DNA from: Teredinibacter purpureus
GTDB taxonomy: Bacteria > Pseudomonadota > Gammaproteobacteria > Pseudomonadales > Cellvibrionaceae
Assembly (NCBI RefSeq): GCF_014217335.1
Contig: NZ_CP060092.1
Location: forward strand, 1,381,501-1,445,500
Reading direction: 5' to 3'
Length of the DNA: 64,000 nt
The translations under genes and the position numbers were made by a program. This document shows, in pieces, positions 40,197 through 49,252 of the stretch. Under the pieces are notes generated by a model. The model did no database searches and was not told where the DNA came from. It worked only from the letters and a program-made list of their open reading frames with translations. Within the stretch, counting starts at the first letter, position 1, and every line of letters begins with the position of its first letter.

Positions 40197-41540
40197 CTAT
40201 TGGAAGATATAACCGGCGCTCGGGGCCGCGGTATCGCCGATATTAGCAAGCACCTTATTTTCGATGCCCACAGCATTCAATTCAATGCCCCCTTCCTTTA
40301 CGGTGTACGGTGCTTCTATGGTGCGGGTAAAACGTCCCGTAGCGCCCGTCTTTCCCACGAGTAGGATATCAGCATTGAGCACGCGTGGGTCTTCGATTTC
40401 GGATGAGGTTTTATACTAGGGCGCGGGGCTGAGAAGCGATTCGGGTGTAAGTTGGTTGTCATCTCGGCATCAGTAGTGGCGTGTTCGGGTAGAGGCCTTA
40501 AACCAGTTATTGGCGTTCTCACCAGTATTTTCTACCCATTGCTCGTACGCGGGGTAGGCCCACACAACATCACTATATTCACGTGGGTGGCACCAGTTGG
40601 TGTTGATTTTAAGGGCCCAGCCTAAGTTGTTTTTGTTCTTAAAATAACGACCGCTGGCAGGATCTGAGGTGTCGTCAAAACGGCCAAATTGAGTGGTATC
40701 GAACCAATCGGTAGGCGGGTAGTCTGCAAAATGAATCTCGCGGCTAAAGGGTACGGGCTCGAATCGCTCGCACTCTTCAAGGGTATTGAAGTGAGAGCAA
40801 CTGCCGGCGGCACCAGTCTCCGTGTAGAGATGGCTGTTTTGCCATAGAACAATAATGGCATCATTAAAATCATTGTCGCCCCATGAGCGCGGTAAATCTT
40901 CGAAACCGGTAATCACTTCTTCTACTTCTGCATCGAATAAAAGTACATTGTGCTAGCGCAATATGTCGGTAGGGTCGGGGTTAAGATCTTTTAGCGAAAG
41001 GTTTTACGCCTGTATCGTACCAAAATGCGTTAGCCGCAAGAAAAAAACCGACGGCTGTTCCAGCAGGAAAGCGTCCAATACTGACGCGGTGACCATTGGC
41101 GAAATGAGGGTAAGATAAATTCGGACATACAATGGTTTCGCTGATGTCCCAAATAGACAGGGAAGGGTTGTTTGGGTCGACAGTAAAGTAACCGAAGGAG
41201 TTCTTGTAGCCTGCACCTTCATGAATAAAGGTTATGAGCACTTCGGCCTCTTCTTGTAACACAATGTTCGAGCCTGAATCACCGGTCAGGAAGGCTTCGT
41301 TGACATGCGCTTCTGGTAGCGCATTGCTAATTCGATCAAAAAACCTTGTGGGTATTCATCGCACGCATAAATGAGCGTATCAGGTTTACCTGTGTTTTGG
41401 TTGTAGCCTGCTGGCCAGGCCTGAGCAGACATAAAGTTCCACTGATATTGAGTATCGATTTGTTCTACCGCGTCGGCGTGTTGTAGCGTAAAGATACAAC
41501 CGATGGCAAAAATTATGGTTTTCATTTCGTTGGTCAACAT
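40197..41540 (-). pseudogene. Broken LruC/DUF4114-like secreted protein gene
   Basis: Pieces of one protein are spread over shifted frames. A start with ribosome site AGGA and a signal sequence (MKTIIFAIGCIFTLQHADA) leads to LIYACDEYPQG; a one-base loss in a T6 run (41338-41343 as A on +) shifts the frame before FFDRISNALPEAHVNE, which continues to ITFIHEGAGYKNSFGYFTV and GFFLAANAFWYDTGVKPFAK. A one-base gain in an A4 run (40989-40992) then restores the frame to DLNPDPTDILR, followed by a TAG (40953-40955) before HNVLLFDAEVEE and ITGFEDLPRSWGDNDFNDA. The block ends near 40470 with a TGA; in the same frame another open piece (KTGATGRFTRTIEAP) runs to 40197 after a further TAG. The order of segments fits an LruC domain (GFED, GDNDFND). 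Decay by three or more lesions is clear; the 40197-40470 part may not belong. Confidence 0.8.
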
Positions 41541-41599
41541 AACGATGTCCTGATAACGATGAGTAGGGTTTATGTTTTGTGAGTATCTAATCTATGTAT

Positions 41600-41617
41600 A
41601 TCCAAAATCGTGCCATC
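41600..41617 (-). promoter_or_regulatory. Decayed sigma-54-like promoter upstream of the broken LruC gene
   Basis: On the minus strand ATGGCACG-ATTT-TGGAT: the -24 box TGGCACG is perfect, but the -12 GC is GA, so it should no longer work. It lies 60 bases before the gene start and has TTTTGCGAAT and CTTTGCGTTTTGCAAAAG-like sequences upstream (41702-41747). Confidence 0.45.
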
Positions 41618-41749
41618 TTTTATCGTGTTTGTAAGCCCCCAAAACCTTGAGGAAATGCGAGATTACCCATTATTGAGTGGTAAGCGGCGAAGGTATTCAA
41701 CATTTTGCGAATGTGCTTTTTAAATTGCTTTGCGTTTTGCAAAAGCGTA

Positions 41750-41783
41750 AAAAAAGCCACGAACACATACGTGAACGTGGCTT
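41750..41783 (-). terminator. Terminator of the wza operon
   Basis: On the minus strand AAGCCACG, an interrupted CAC/GTG inner stem, then CGTGGCTTTTTTTAC. It follows the last gene of the leftward EPS operon by about 55 bases. Confidence 0.8.
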
Positions 41784-41837
41784 AACGTTTCTCTGGAGAG
41801 GCGAGAAATACAGTATGTTAAAAAATAGTTAAAAGGG

Positions 41838-42770
41838 TTAGGCGCGTAACTGAAGCTGTCGGCTTACGAGCATCCCCATTAACCACCATTTTTTAAGTGC
41901 CAGTAATTTACAGCGAGGGTCGCGTAGTAATTGCCGTGCGTGTTGGTAGTCGCCAGCGGCAATGAGTGATTTTGCGAGCGTAAGCAAGTGAGTAGCGGTA
42001 TACCGTAATACGTGAATACGATCGTTATCATCGAACGCGCCTGACTCCACGGCCGCTAACAATCGAACACTAAAAGGGCACTCTGTTTTGGGCGGATTGT
42101 GAATGCAGGCACGGTTGTCGGCATCGAGAATGTAAACTTCGAGGCGCGTGGGGCTATAGGCAATGGCTGTTTTAAGGGCTGTTTTAGCCCAAACATCTTG
42201 ATCTTCGCCCATGGGTTCGTTTTCGGGGAACCCGCCAATCTCTATAAGGAGCGTACGTTCTAGACAGATTGAACCTGTATTAAAGGGTAAATCACCTCGC
42301 GACGAAATCTCGAAGTAATTATGCAGTGCCGTGTTCTGCTCAATGGGCCGAGGAAAGCGTATTTTGGGTTCTATCCAATTATCGCCGTGCTTTTTGTAAT
42401 AATTAGTGGCGAAGGCGCGACAATTAGGGAAGTCGTGAATGAGCGTATGAATTTCTGCGCAAAATCCCGGTAACCATTGATCGTCGGCATCAAGACAAAC
42501 AATATGAGTACCTGTTGCGTATCGTATTCCAGTATTGCGGGCTTTGGAAACGCCTCCATTGCGTTGTTGGATAAGTTTAACGGCTTTGTAGCATGCCTGC
42601 GTTGCAATGGCATGCTTAACCAGTAATGGGCCTTCATCACTTGAGCCGTCATCGACGACAATGACTTCCGCTACTTTTGGGCGTTCATTTAAGACGGATT
42701 CAAGCGTGTCCAGGATATGTTTGGCTTTGTTATAAAGCGGGATTACAACGGTAAGCTTTGTTCTTATCAT
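41838..42770 (-). CDS. Family 2 glycosyltransferase
   Basis: A 310-residue GT-A fold glycosyltransferase: LTVVIPLYNKAKHILDTLES at the N-terminus, VDDGSSDEG, NGGVSKARNTGIRYATG and the DXD-type LDADDQWLPGF. It adds one sugar of the EPS repeat on the cytoplasmic face. The sugar is unknown. The first 41 bases overlap the pyruvyl transferase gene, a long overlap that suggests coupled translation. Confidence 0.9.
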   Translation of the reverse strand: MIRTKLTVVIPLYNKAKHILDTLESVLNERPKVAEVIVVDDGSSDEGPLLVKHAIATQACYKAVKLIQQRNGGVSKARNTGIRYATGTHIVCLDADDQWLPGFCAEIHTLIHDFPNCRAFATNYYKKHGDNWIEPKIRFPRPIEQNTALHNYFEISSRGDLPFNTGSICLERTLLIEIGGFPENEPMGEDQDVWAKTALKTAIAYSPTRLEVYILDADNRACIHNPPKTECPFSVRLLAAVESGAFDDNDRIHVLRYTATHLLTLAKSLIAAGDYQHARQLLRDPRCKLLALKKWWLMGMLVSRQLQLRA

Positions 42771-43857
42771 CGACGTATCTCCAATTCTTCATTGCGGCCT
42801 CTACGGCGTCCTTGATGGGCCGCTCAGGTTGAACAAATCCATCGTTCAAACCGTTAATAATGATCGGCGTAAGGTTAGCCGCATGAATATTACCTGAGTC
42901 TACCTGCATGCTTTGGGCCAACTTTATTTGTTCACACCAACCAACACACTTACTGTGATAATTAAGGGATAAAATAGGGGTGTTAGCGAGGAAGGCAAAT
43001 ACCGCTGCATGTAAACGCATGGCGAGTACAAGTTCGAATTGCGAGAGAAGTGTTAAAACGTCTAAAGGATTAGTGTTGTAGCCAATATGGTTATTAATGA
43101 TGTTGCCCGGTACAAGTTGTTGTAATTCTTGGTGAACGCGGTTATCTCCGAGCGAGGGGTGACCGTTAAAATCGAGCAAGGTAACATGCCGGCCTGTGTG
43201 TTGATGAACGTCAATTATCGTTTGGGCCAATTCGTTAAGGCGTTTTTTTTCCGCCGCCCAATTTCCGCTGAGCCGTTCGTGTGGGCAAAGGCAGATGGCG
43301 ATATTGCGTCGTTTGGTGTGTGCTGGAGAATACAAAGGGTGCTGTGTGATGAGCGGGGCAAGATCGAACGTGATTTTTACGTTTGCGGTGGGTGCAATTG
43401 CCTGCGCAATATCGAAACTGTGTTGATCTCGTACGCCGACGAATTGGCATTCGTGTAAAAATTTTGCGCACACTTTTTCGGCGCCTGTATCACGAAATGG
43501 CCCGAGGCCAACACCCAATGCTAGCGCACTTTTTTTACCGCTCAATCGAATAAGGTGCCTTTTTATACCAATATCGTGAGAGTTGTGTAGCACCGATCCA
43601 CCACCAAAAATGACACGTCGGCTTCGCAAGGCGCAGGCATATTGGCGAAATCTGTTTTCACCGCGAAAGCGTTGATTGGAATTCAATTGTGCAGGTAAGG
43701 CCGGGAAACCCGGCATTTTTAATGTTTGGGGCGAATTTAAAATGAAGTGTTGAGCGCCGAGATGCTGTTGAGCACCCCATGCCGTTGCAAGCATAAGTGC
43801 GTCATCGCCGGTATTATTCATCCCGTAATAACCACAAAGATAAGTATTTTTTCTCAT
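42730..43857 (-). CDS. Polysaccharide pyruvyl transferase family protein
   Basis: A 375-residue WcaK/CsaB-type enzyme: GYYGMNNTGDDALMLATAWG at the start, RVIFGGGSVLHNSHD, ALGVGLGPFRDTGAE and a C-terminal VLAMRLHAAVFAFLANTPILSL. Such enzymes place pyruvate ketals on sugars from phosphoenolpyruvate, giving the polymer negative charge. Some members are only glycosyltransferase-like, so the activity is likely but not proved. It lies between wzy and the GT2 gene. Confidence 0.85.
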   Translation of the reverse strand: MRKNTYLCGYYGMNNTGDDALMLATAWGAQQHLGAQHFILNSPQTLKMPGFPALPAQLNSNQRFRGENRFRQYACALRSRRVIFGGGSVLHNSHDIGIKRHLIRLSGKKSALALGVGLGPFRDTGAEKVCAKFLHECQFVGVRDQHSFDIAQAIAPTANVKITFDLAPLITQHPLYSPAHTKRRNIAICLCPHERLSGNWAAEKKRLNELAQTIIDVHQHTGRHVTLLDFNGHPSLGDNRVHQELQQLVPGNIINNHIGYNTNPLDVLTLLSQFELVLAMRLHAAVFAFLANTPILSLNYHSKCVGWCEQIKLAQSMQVDSGNIHAANLTPIIINGLNDGFVQPERPIKDAVEAAMKNWRYVDDKNKAYRCNPAL

Positions 43858-45146
43858 GCAGATTTCTCAACAGGTAGATCGCTCGTGATACCAGGGCGCA
43901 AACTAATGCCTACCCACATCAAAGCTGGCCAATAAACGTAGGCTAGAATTTCCAGGTTTTCAAAAAAACTGTAACTTACCATTACGACGCAAATCGCAAG
44001 CCCTGTACGGGCAACTTTTGATTTTTGTGCGGCGATAAGCATGTAAATACACGTGAGAGATAAAGGAATTGCGAGCGCAAATAGCCCTACAATACCTTTA
44101 ACAAAGAGCAGGCCGTACCAAGAATGGTGGGTGCCAATTGGCATAAACTCCACAATTTTTGGGCCACGCTCAACAACGCCATGGCCCCATATGGGGGCTT
44201 CGTTTTCCCACCGTTGAAGGGCTAGCCGTTCTAATGTACCGCGCACACGTGTTGAACCCGGACGGCTTTCTTTGATTTGAGTGTAGGACTCCATCACCCA
44301 TTGGTAAACGGGTTCGCCTATTAAAACGAGAGCGGGTATTAGAATACCGGCTGCCAGCCATGAGAGTGGGTTTCGTAAAGTACCTAACCCAATCATGATG
44401 GGTACAATCGCCATAAAAATAACCCAGCCCGCGCGCGATTGGCTGAGTAGACACATGGTCACCGCGCCTACTATGCCTGCGTTTCGCCAAAACTTATCTT
44501 TTTCGGCTAAACATAACACCAAATAAAAACAACTTAAGAGCCCGGCTGCCGGTGCCCATGGCCCAATGAACTGCCAGCGAGCAGCACCTGTTTCGGGGTT
44601 TATGCCATAAAGTTTAACGACAAATAATTCGGTTGGGCCGCCAATGGCTTTAACGGGCGAAATAAATAAGTCGCCGGAAACGCCAATACTCGATGCGACT
44701 ATTCCTAATGCCGCGAAGGGCGTCGCGCTGGCTGCAGCAATACAACAACCGCGTGCCACAATTTGAGGGCGAATGTTTATCATGCACCCCAATAAAGGAA
44801 ACAGTGCGAGCAAAGCCCAGCCTTTTGCCCAACCAATGGAGGATTTGATTGTAGGGCCTGTTCCCATTTGGCGATCAATATGTGCGACGAGTAATGCCAG
44901 AAGCATGACAAACATGCAAATAATCCACAGCCACACGATGGGTGATATTTTTGAAATTGGATTAATTGAAAAGCCGCGCTTACCGAGAAGGTAGACTTTT
45001 AGTGAAAAGAGTATCAGTAGCAGCCACCCCAAAGCAGACCCGAGAACATAGAGCCCGCCTATAAGATAAATGGGGTAAGTGAGTGTTAGGCTATAAAAAA
45101 CTAACTGTTCTTCAGCAGTAAGTCGATCAAATACTGACGATGCCAT
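43854..45146 (-). CDS. Wzy/O-antigen ligase-like polymerase
   Basis: A 430-residue inner-membrane protein with about eleven hydrophobic helices and a large periplasmic loop (about 240-330) containing the Wzy_C-like PGSTRVRGTLERL and GHGVVERGPK and the histidine stretch GTHHSWYG. It should polymerise lipid-linked repeat units at the periplasmic face. Its start overlaps the end of the wzz gene by 46 bases. Confidence 0.85.
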   Translation of the reverse strand: MASSVFDRLTAEEQLVFYSLTLTYPIYLIGGLYVLGSALGWLLLILFSLKVYLLGKRGFSINPISKISPIVWLWIICMFVMLLALLVAHIDRQMGTGPTIKSSIGWAKGWALLALFPLLGCMINIRPQIVARGCCIAAASATPFAALGIVASSIGVSGDLFISPVKAIGGPTELFVVKLYGINPETGAARWQFIGPWAPAAGLLSCFYLVLCLAEKDKFWRNAGIVGAVTMCLLSQSRAGWVIFMAIVPIMIGLGTLRNPLSWLAAGILIPALVLIGEPVYQWVMESYTQIKESRPGSTRVRGTLERLALQRWENEAPIWGHGVVERGPKIVEFMPIGTHHSWYGLLFVKGIVGLFALAIPLSLTCIYMLIAAQKSKVARTGLAICVVMVSYSFFENLEILAYVYWPALMWVGISLRPGITSDLPVEKSA

Positions 45147-46492
45147 GCCGTTATCAGTCCAAAGAGAATAAACACCACGCCTAACACCCCAACGGCCATA
45201 GCAATCACTTTACTTGGGCTTTTGGGCTTAGAGGGCAATGACGGTACAGACAAAATTTGAACCGCAGGATAAGACGCAAAAATATCCGCTTTGCCTGCTT
45301 CTAAACGTGCGGCGGCCGACGTGAAAACGGCCTCTGCCAGTGAGTGTTCTCGCTCCAGCCTTTCCAATTCTGCCGACTCGCGCGTATACACTTTTAACCG
45401 GTCACGCAATTTAGCTTCCGCTTGTGAAAGCTCATTAATTTCTGCTTGAGAACCCTGTAGTTTTGCGTAGCTATCCATGAGTGAAGCGAAGAGGTCGGCC
45501 CTATGTACGCTATTTTGTAAATTCATTGAATGTAGTAAATCGCCCGCTTGCTCGCCAACTATAATTTTACTACGATGAAGAAGAGAGCTTTTAGCGCCTT
45601 CGAACCGTGCCTTTTGTGCGACAACTTTGGGGTGTTTTTCGCCCCAAAGCGATGAATATTCAGCGGCCTTCATTGCACTTGCATCAAGTTCTTGAAGATA
45701 ACCTTTAAATTCCGGGTCACTCTGTAAACGGAATGCTTGGCCAGCCAGAGAAGGTGATACCCCTAGATCTATACCCAATTGCCGTACAAAGTCTTCTGTA
45801 TTGCGAGCAAGGGAACGACTGGATAATATTTTTTCGTTCACGGTGGTAATGGTATTCATGAGCTGCGCGACTTGATCGCTAGACACTAGCAGCGACCGCT
45901 GTTGAAACTCCACGATCGCGCTGCGTGTTTGCGCAAGACGAAGCCGGTATTGCTCAAGTGCCGCACGCACACTATTGTCACGTCTGAATAGCTCGTCTTG
46001 TCTAAGCCGATCAAGGGACTCTTGGAAAGAGTCGTAAATTGCCCAACCATATTCTTGCGCTCTTTCTGGAGAGCCGGAGGGCACATGTATAAAAAGAATA
46101 GAGGTTCTTTCGCGTAGCTCGACACGGGGCTTTGCTACATCTTCAAATCGAACCCCGAGTCTATCGGCCACGCTAGACATGACTTCACGACTTTTTAAAA
46201 TCTCTTTGTAATTCACCAGAGGGCTAAAGGCGACACTGGAAAATGGCGTGTTAGTCACTTGGTTCGCCGCACCTACATTATCGATATTAAAACTACTAGA
46301 GCTTCCAGAGCCCGGTAATACAATACTCAATACGCTGGAATACACCGGTGGGCGTGAAAGGTAAAAGAAAACCAGGCCGACAATGCCGAGGATGGATAAT
46401 AGTGCCACCCAAACATAGCGGAAGCTACGTAAACGCCAAATAGCGCGTCTTACGTAGTGGCTAGTATCAATGGGTACAGGTAGGGTATTCAT
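45101..46492 (-). CDS. Wzz/Wzc-type chain-length and export regulator, no kinase domain
   Basis: A 463-residue polysaccharide co-polymerase: a first membrane helix (about 30-50), a long periplasmic coiled-coil part (about 130-400), a Pro-rich motif SVPSLPSKPKSPSK and a second helix (about 428-448). A Walker tyrosine-kinase domain as in Wzc is lacking, and no separate kinase or Wzb phosphatase is in the window. It sets chain length and bridges Wzy with the outer-membrane exporter. Confidence 0.88.
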   Translation of the reverse strand: MNTLPVPIDTSHYVRRAIWRLRSFRYVWVALLSILGIVGLVFFYLSRPPVYSSVLSIVLPGSGSSSSFNIDNVGAANQVTNTPFSSVAFSPLVNYKEILKSREVMSSVADRLGVRFEDVAKPRVELRERTSILFIHVPSGSPERAQEYGWAIYDSFQESLDRLRQDELFRRDNSVRAALEQYRLRLAQTRSAIVEFQQRSLLVSSDQVAQLMNTITTVNEKILSSRSLARNTEDFVRQLGIDLGVSPSLAGQAFRLQSDPEFKGYLQELDASAMKAAEYSSLWGEKHPKVVAQKARFEGAKSSLLHRSKIIVGEQAGDLLHSMNLQNSVHRADLFASLMDSYAKLQGSQAEINELSQAEAKLRDRLKVYTRESAELERLEREHSLAEAVFTSAAARLEAGKADIFASYPAVQILSVPSLPSKPKSPSKVIAMAVGVLGVVFILFGLITAWHRQYLIDLLLKNS

Positions 46493-46516
46493 AACAGCCT
46501 CTAACTAAGCCTCGAC

Positions 46517-47779
46517 TTAAAATAATAGCTGAAGTGGTGAGATTATTTCGCTAATACCTCTAGCGAAGTCACGTAAATTTGTTACGTCAGAGTCGTAGCA
46601 GGCAAGGGCATCGTTGGGCATTAACATGGGGTTAATATCTTCGCGTAAAGCGTGGCGCATAAGTTGTTCAACAGAACGTTCGATGACTTGCATTTCACCG
46701 GTAATAGGGTTTTTACTGGCGAGCACTACTTTGCGTGGCGCGTTTGTCAGCTGTGTACCGCCGACGCAGTTTGCAGAAATGGATGCCTGCAATAACGTCG
46801 TGCCATAAGGCAGGCTAGTGCTATAACGACCAATGGCGGCGCTGGCATTATCGTTTGCACTGTTAGTGAGGTTTGACATAAATACGCGAAACCCCTTTGG
46901 TGTAATTTGCGAGGGACGAACAAGCGCCGGTTGGAAACACCCAGTGGTGGGGACAATAATTTGGTCGCCGTCGACTAGAGCGACATCCTGAGACGGGAGG
47001 CCATTAATAATGCCAGACACATCGAGCTCTATCTGCCACCCCTGACGAATTAATATGACTTGGTTGACTTTTGCATCGGGTCGAACGCCGGAAGCTGCCC
47101 GAAGAGCTTCAACAATGGAGCGACGAGCAGCATAATCACCGACAGCAGACAGCCGTTCGCTTACAATACTTTCTTGTCTATTTTCATTAATGGTAACGCG
47201 CCCGGGCTGGAATACTGCCCCTCCCACCGTAATATTGACCGGTGCCCAGTGCTTAACCTGCACGCTCACGCGGGCGGTTGTAGGCCGAAAAAGTTCGGCA
47301 CGAATAAGTGAAATTTCAATTTTTTCAGCCAGCTGCTGCGCGGTAATACCGGACGCGGCTATGGGTAAAAGTAAAGGTAATTGCACGGAACCGTCGGGGT
47401 TGAGCACGTAATTCCCGCTGAAACCATCGCCATTTTCAATTTTAATATCGAGCATGTCACCGGGGCTAAGGGGTAGTTCTTGATTGAAAATGTGCAACGG
47501 TGGAGCGCCTTTAGCGTTCTTTTGTTGTGTGGATAGCCCATGATCGGCGCGATAATGAACCGATTTTAAATAGTGTCCAGTGCTTTCACAGTTGAGGTTA
47601 GAGGCGTAGACATATCGCTCGGTATTGTTATGCGCGATATATTCACCTGCTTCATCCGAAGCACCGTAAAATTTTTCGGAAGGGTTGGCAGGCGTTTGCA
47701 TTGAGTGGTGTTGGGTGCAGGCCGAGAGCCACATTGCTAACAGTGGGAAAACAATTTTTCTGTTGTGAACAATATCCAT
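46517..47779 (-). CDS. Outer-membrane polysaccharide export lipoprotein (Wza family)
   Basis: A 420-residue lipoprotein: hydrophobic start, lipobox LSAC with Cys about 21 (AMWLSAC), then the Poly_export domain (LSPGDMLDIKIENGDGFSGNYVLNPDGSVQLP) and SLBB-type ligand-binding domains (VNITVGGAVFQPGRV; LRAASGVRPDAKVNQVILIR). It should form the outer-membrane channel for EPS. It is the first gene of a leftward operon (wza, wzz, wzy, pyruvyl transferase, GT2) under a sigma-54 promoter 40 bases upstream. Confidence 0.9.
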   Translation of the reverse strand: MDIVHNRKIVFPLLAMWLSACTQHHSMQTPANPSEKFYGASDEAGEYIAHNNTERYVYASNLNCESTGHYLKSVHYRADHGLSTQQKNAKGAPPLHIFNQELPLSPGDMLDIKIENGDGFSGNYVLNPDGSVQLPLLLPIAASGITAQQLAEKIEISLIRAELFRPTTARVSVQVKHWAPVNITVGGAVFQPGRVTINENRQESIVSERLSAVGDYAARRSIVEALRAASGVRPDAKVNQVILIRQGWQIELDVSGIINGLPSQDVALVDGDQIIVPTTGCFQPALVRPSQITPKGFRVFMSNLTNSANDNASAAIGRYSTSLPYGTTLLQASISANCVGGTQLTNAPRKVVLASKNPITGEMQVIERSVEQLMRHALREDINPMLMPNDALACYDSDVTNLRDFARGISEIISPLQLLF

Positions 47780-47819
47780 AATGCGATCTCAGTTACCTAA
47801 AAAGTCAGTTACTTAATTG

Positions 47820-47839
47820 ATTGCACACGGCATGCCAAC
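47820..47839 (-). promoter_or_regulatory. Sigma-54 promoter of the wza operon
   Basis: Minus strand TTGGCATG-CCGT-GTGCA. The invariant GG (47836-47835) and GC (47824-47823) are separated by exactly ten bases. Predicted transcription start is about 47811, some 32 bases before the wza ATG. Consensus is YTGGCACG-N4-TTGCW. Confidence 0.75.
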
Positions 47840-48250
47840 TATCAACGCGTTGATTTCTATGGTATTTATGGTTTTGTATTTTCACTGCGATAACATTATT
47901 TGCAGAATGCGTCATAACCTGTCGGAACGCGCATTACGTTCGCAATATGCGACATTATTTTTTTATAGCCGGAAGGCTAATTTTTGAGTTGTTGCGTAGA
48001 TTTGTTGTATAACGTACGAAAAAATAGGCAGTAAAATATCGAAGGTGACGTTGCAAAACCCGTATTGTATTTTTAGACATTAATGCTACGCCACACTGGG
48101 TTGTGTCGCGTGGTTAAGGTGTTGCTATAACGTATAGAGTGCAGTGTTAGGAGTATGAGTGAGGGGCTATGGGTAGTGGTAAATGCCGAAGCAATATTAA
48201 GGCGTTGTAAGCACGCGGGTTTAAATTTCTCCGTTTGGCCTTGTACAACG

Positions 48251-48275
48251 AAAAAAACCGGCTAATGGCCGGTTT
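48251..48275 (-). terminator. Terminator after the sugar transferase gene
   Basis: On the minus strand AAACCGGC, a short loop, GCCGGTTTTTTT; a classical stem and T-run 25 bases after the stop. Confidence 0.88.
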
Positions 48276-48301
48276 AAACAGTAATGCCGATAGGTCTTTT
48301 T

Positions 48302-48979
48302 CTAGTAAGCGCCGCGCCCTGTCACAACGGCGGGAATGGTAAGTGCAATAATTTTGATATCATTAAAGAGACTCTTCTCTTCAATATAACGTAAATCCAA
48401 ATTAATTTGCTCATCAAAGGTGGTGTCGGCTCGGCCAGATATCTGCCATAAACCGGTAAGCCCTGGTTTGGTGTTCAAGCGTAGACGAGCTTTGGCGTCG
48501 TATGCGGCCACCTCAGCAGGAAGTGCTGGTCGTGGGCCAACAAGTCCCATTTCACCGCGTACTACATTCAGTAGCTGTGGTAATTCATCAATCGACAATT
48601 TGCGAATGATACGGCCGATGGGTGTGATACGTGGATCGTGGAAAAATTTCTTACATACGCCATCACGGTCGCTATCAATTGTAGAGGTGTCCACATATTT
48701 AGGGTCAGAGGGTAGGTACATGGAGCGAAACTTATACAGGGTAAAAGTTTCGCCATTCTCGCCTACACGTATTTGAGTAAATACGGCGTTGCCGCGGCTT
48801 TCAAATTTGATGGCTGCAATCACTAAGAGTAGGAGTGGCGATAGGGCGATAATCGCGAGTAAAGCTGTCGCTTGCTGTATAAATAATGGCAGGCCAGGTT
48901 GAAACGTATTGTCAATAATATCGTGAGCGGCGGCCAATAGTAACTGCGAAGAGGTTGGGCTAGTTGTTAACTTGTACAT
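48302..48979 (-). CDS. Priming undecaprenyl-phosphate sugar phosphotransferase
   Basis: A 225-residue bacterial sugar transferase (short WbaP/ExoY-type, one N-terminal membrane segment about 36-58). It has the full catalytic set: FTLYKFRSMY, KLSIDELPQLLNVVRGEMGLVGPRPALP and TKPGLTGLWQISGRA. It starts EPS assembly by moving a sugar-1-phosphate to the lipid carrier. ATG 48979 has AGGAG upstream. It is a single gene with its own sigma-54 promoter and its own terminator. Confidence 0.93.
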   Translation of the reverse strand: MYKLTTSPTSSQLLLAAAHDIIDNTFQPGLPLFIQQATALLAIIALSPLLLLVIAAIKFESRGNAVFTQIRVGENGETFTLYKFRSMYLPSDPKYVDTSTIDSDRDGVCKKFFHDPRITPIGRIIRKLSIDELPQLLNVVRGEMGLVGPRPALPAEVAAYDAKARLRLNTKPGLTGLWQISGRADTTFDEQINLDLRYIEEKSLFNDIKIIALTIPAVVTGRGAY

Positions 48980-49022
48980 GTGAATAACTCCTATCGAGTA
49001 TCGTGATTACTGTATAAAGGTT

Positions 49023-49042
49023 ATTGCAGCTAGCGTGCCAAA
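49023..49042 (-). promoter_or_regulatory. Sigma-54 promoter of the sugar transferase gene
   Basis: Minus strand TTGGCACG-CTAG-CTGCA. GG at 49039-49038 and GC at 49027-49026 have ten bases between. The -24 box is perfect and the -12 box differs at one base. Predicted start is about 49014, 35 bases before the ATG. It is the best match of the set. Confidence 0.85.
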
Positions 49043-49150
49043 AAAGGAAGGGTTTTTTAGTCTTTAAGTTTTACAAAAACACTATTTTAATACCTTTTAT
49101 AGGGGCTTCTAAGCGGTAATATAAGTAGTTTTCGTGAAATCACATACTCG

Positions 49151-49200
49151 CTTTGCGAAATACAAAAAATCGATAGTGTCTGCTTTGCAAAATAAAAAAA
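49151..49200. promoter_or_regulatory. Two candidate enhancer motifs upstream of the sugar transferase promoter
   Basis: GCTTTGCGAAATACAAAAAA (49150-49169) and GCTTTGCAAAATAAAAAAA (49182-49200) are near copies about 32 bases apart, three helical turns, and lie 110-160 bases upstream of the sigma-54 promoter, the usual place for activator sites. Confidence 0.4.
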
Positions 49201-49223
49201 ATCCGCGTAGTGCGGATTTTTGT
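49193..49223. terminator. Terminator after the WecG-type fusion gene
   Basis: On the minus strand AAAATCCGCACTACGCGGATTTTTTTTATTT; the stem ATCCGC/GCGGAT has T-runs on both sides and lies 30 bases after the stop. Confidence 0.85.
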
Positions 49224-49252
49224 GTTGAGTCTAAACAGGCTATTGAGTAACA

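Larger units (their letters stand above)
47780..48301. other. Intergenic region with wza promoter and candidate enhancer sites
   Basis: No gene is seen in these 522 bases. Near the wza start is the sigma-54 promoter. About 60-120 bases further out are two related sequences, ATTTGCAGAATGCGTCAT (47897-47914) and GTTCGCAATATGCGACAT (47938-47955), sharing TT-GCA--ATGCG-CAT. The far end holds the terminator of the sugar transferase gene. Confidence 0.6.

Noticed and set aside
40197..40382. A separate small gene
   Set aside because: It is in the same frame as the broken LruC gene, has no ribosome site and looks like a remnant at its end.
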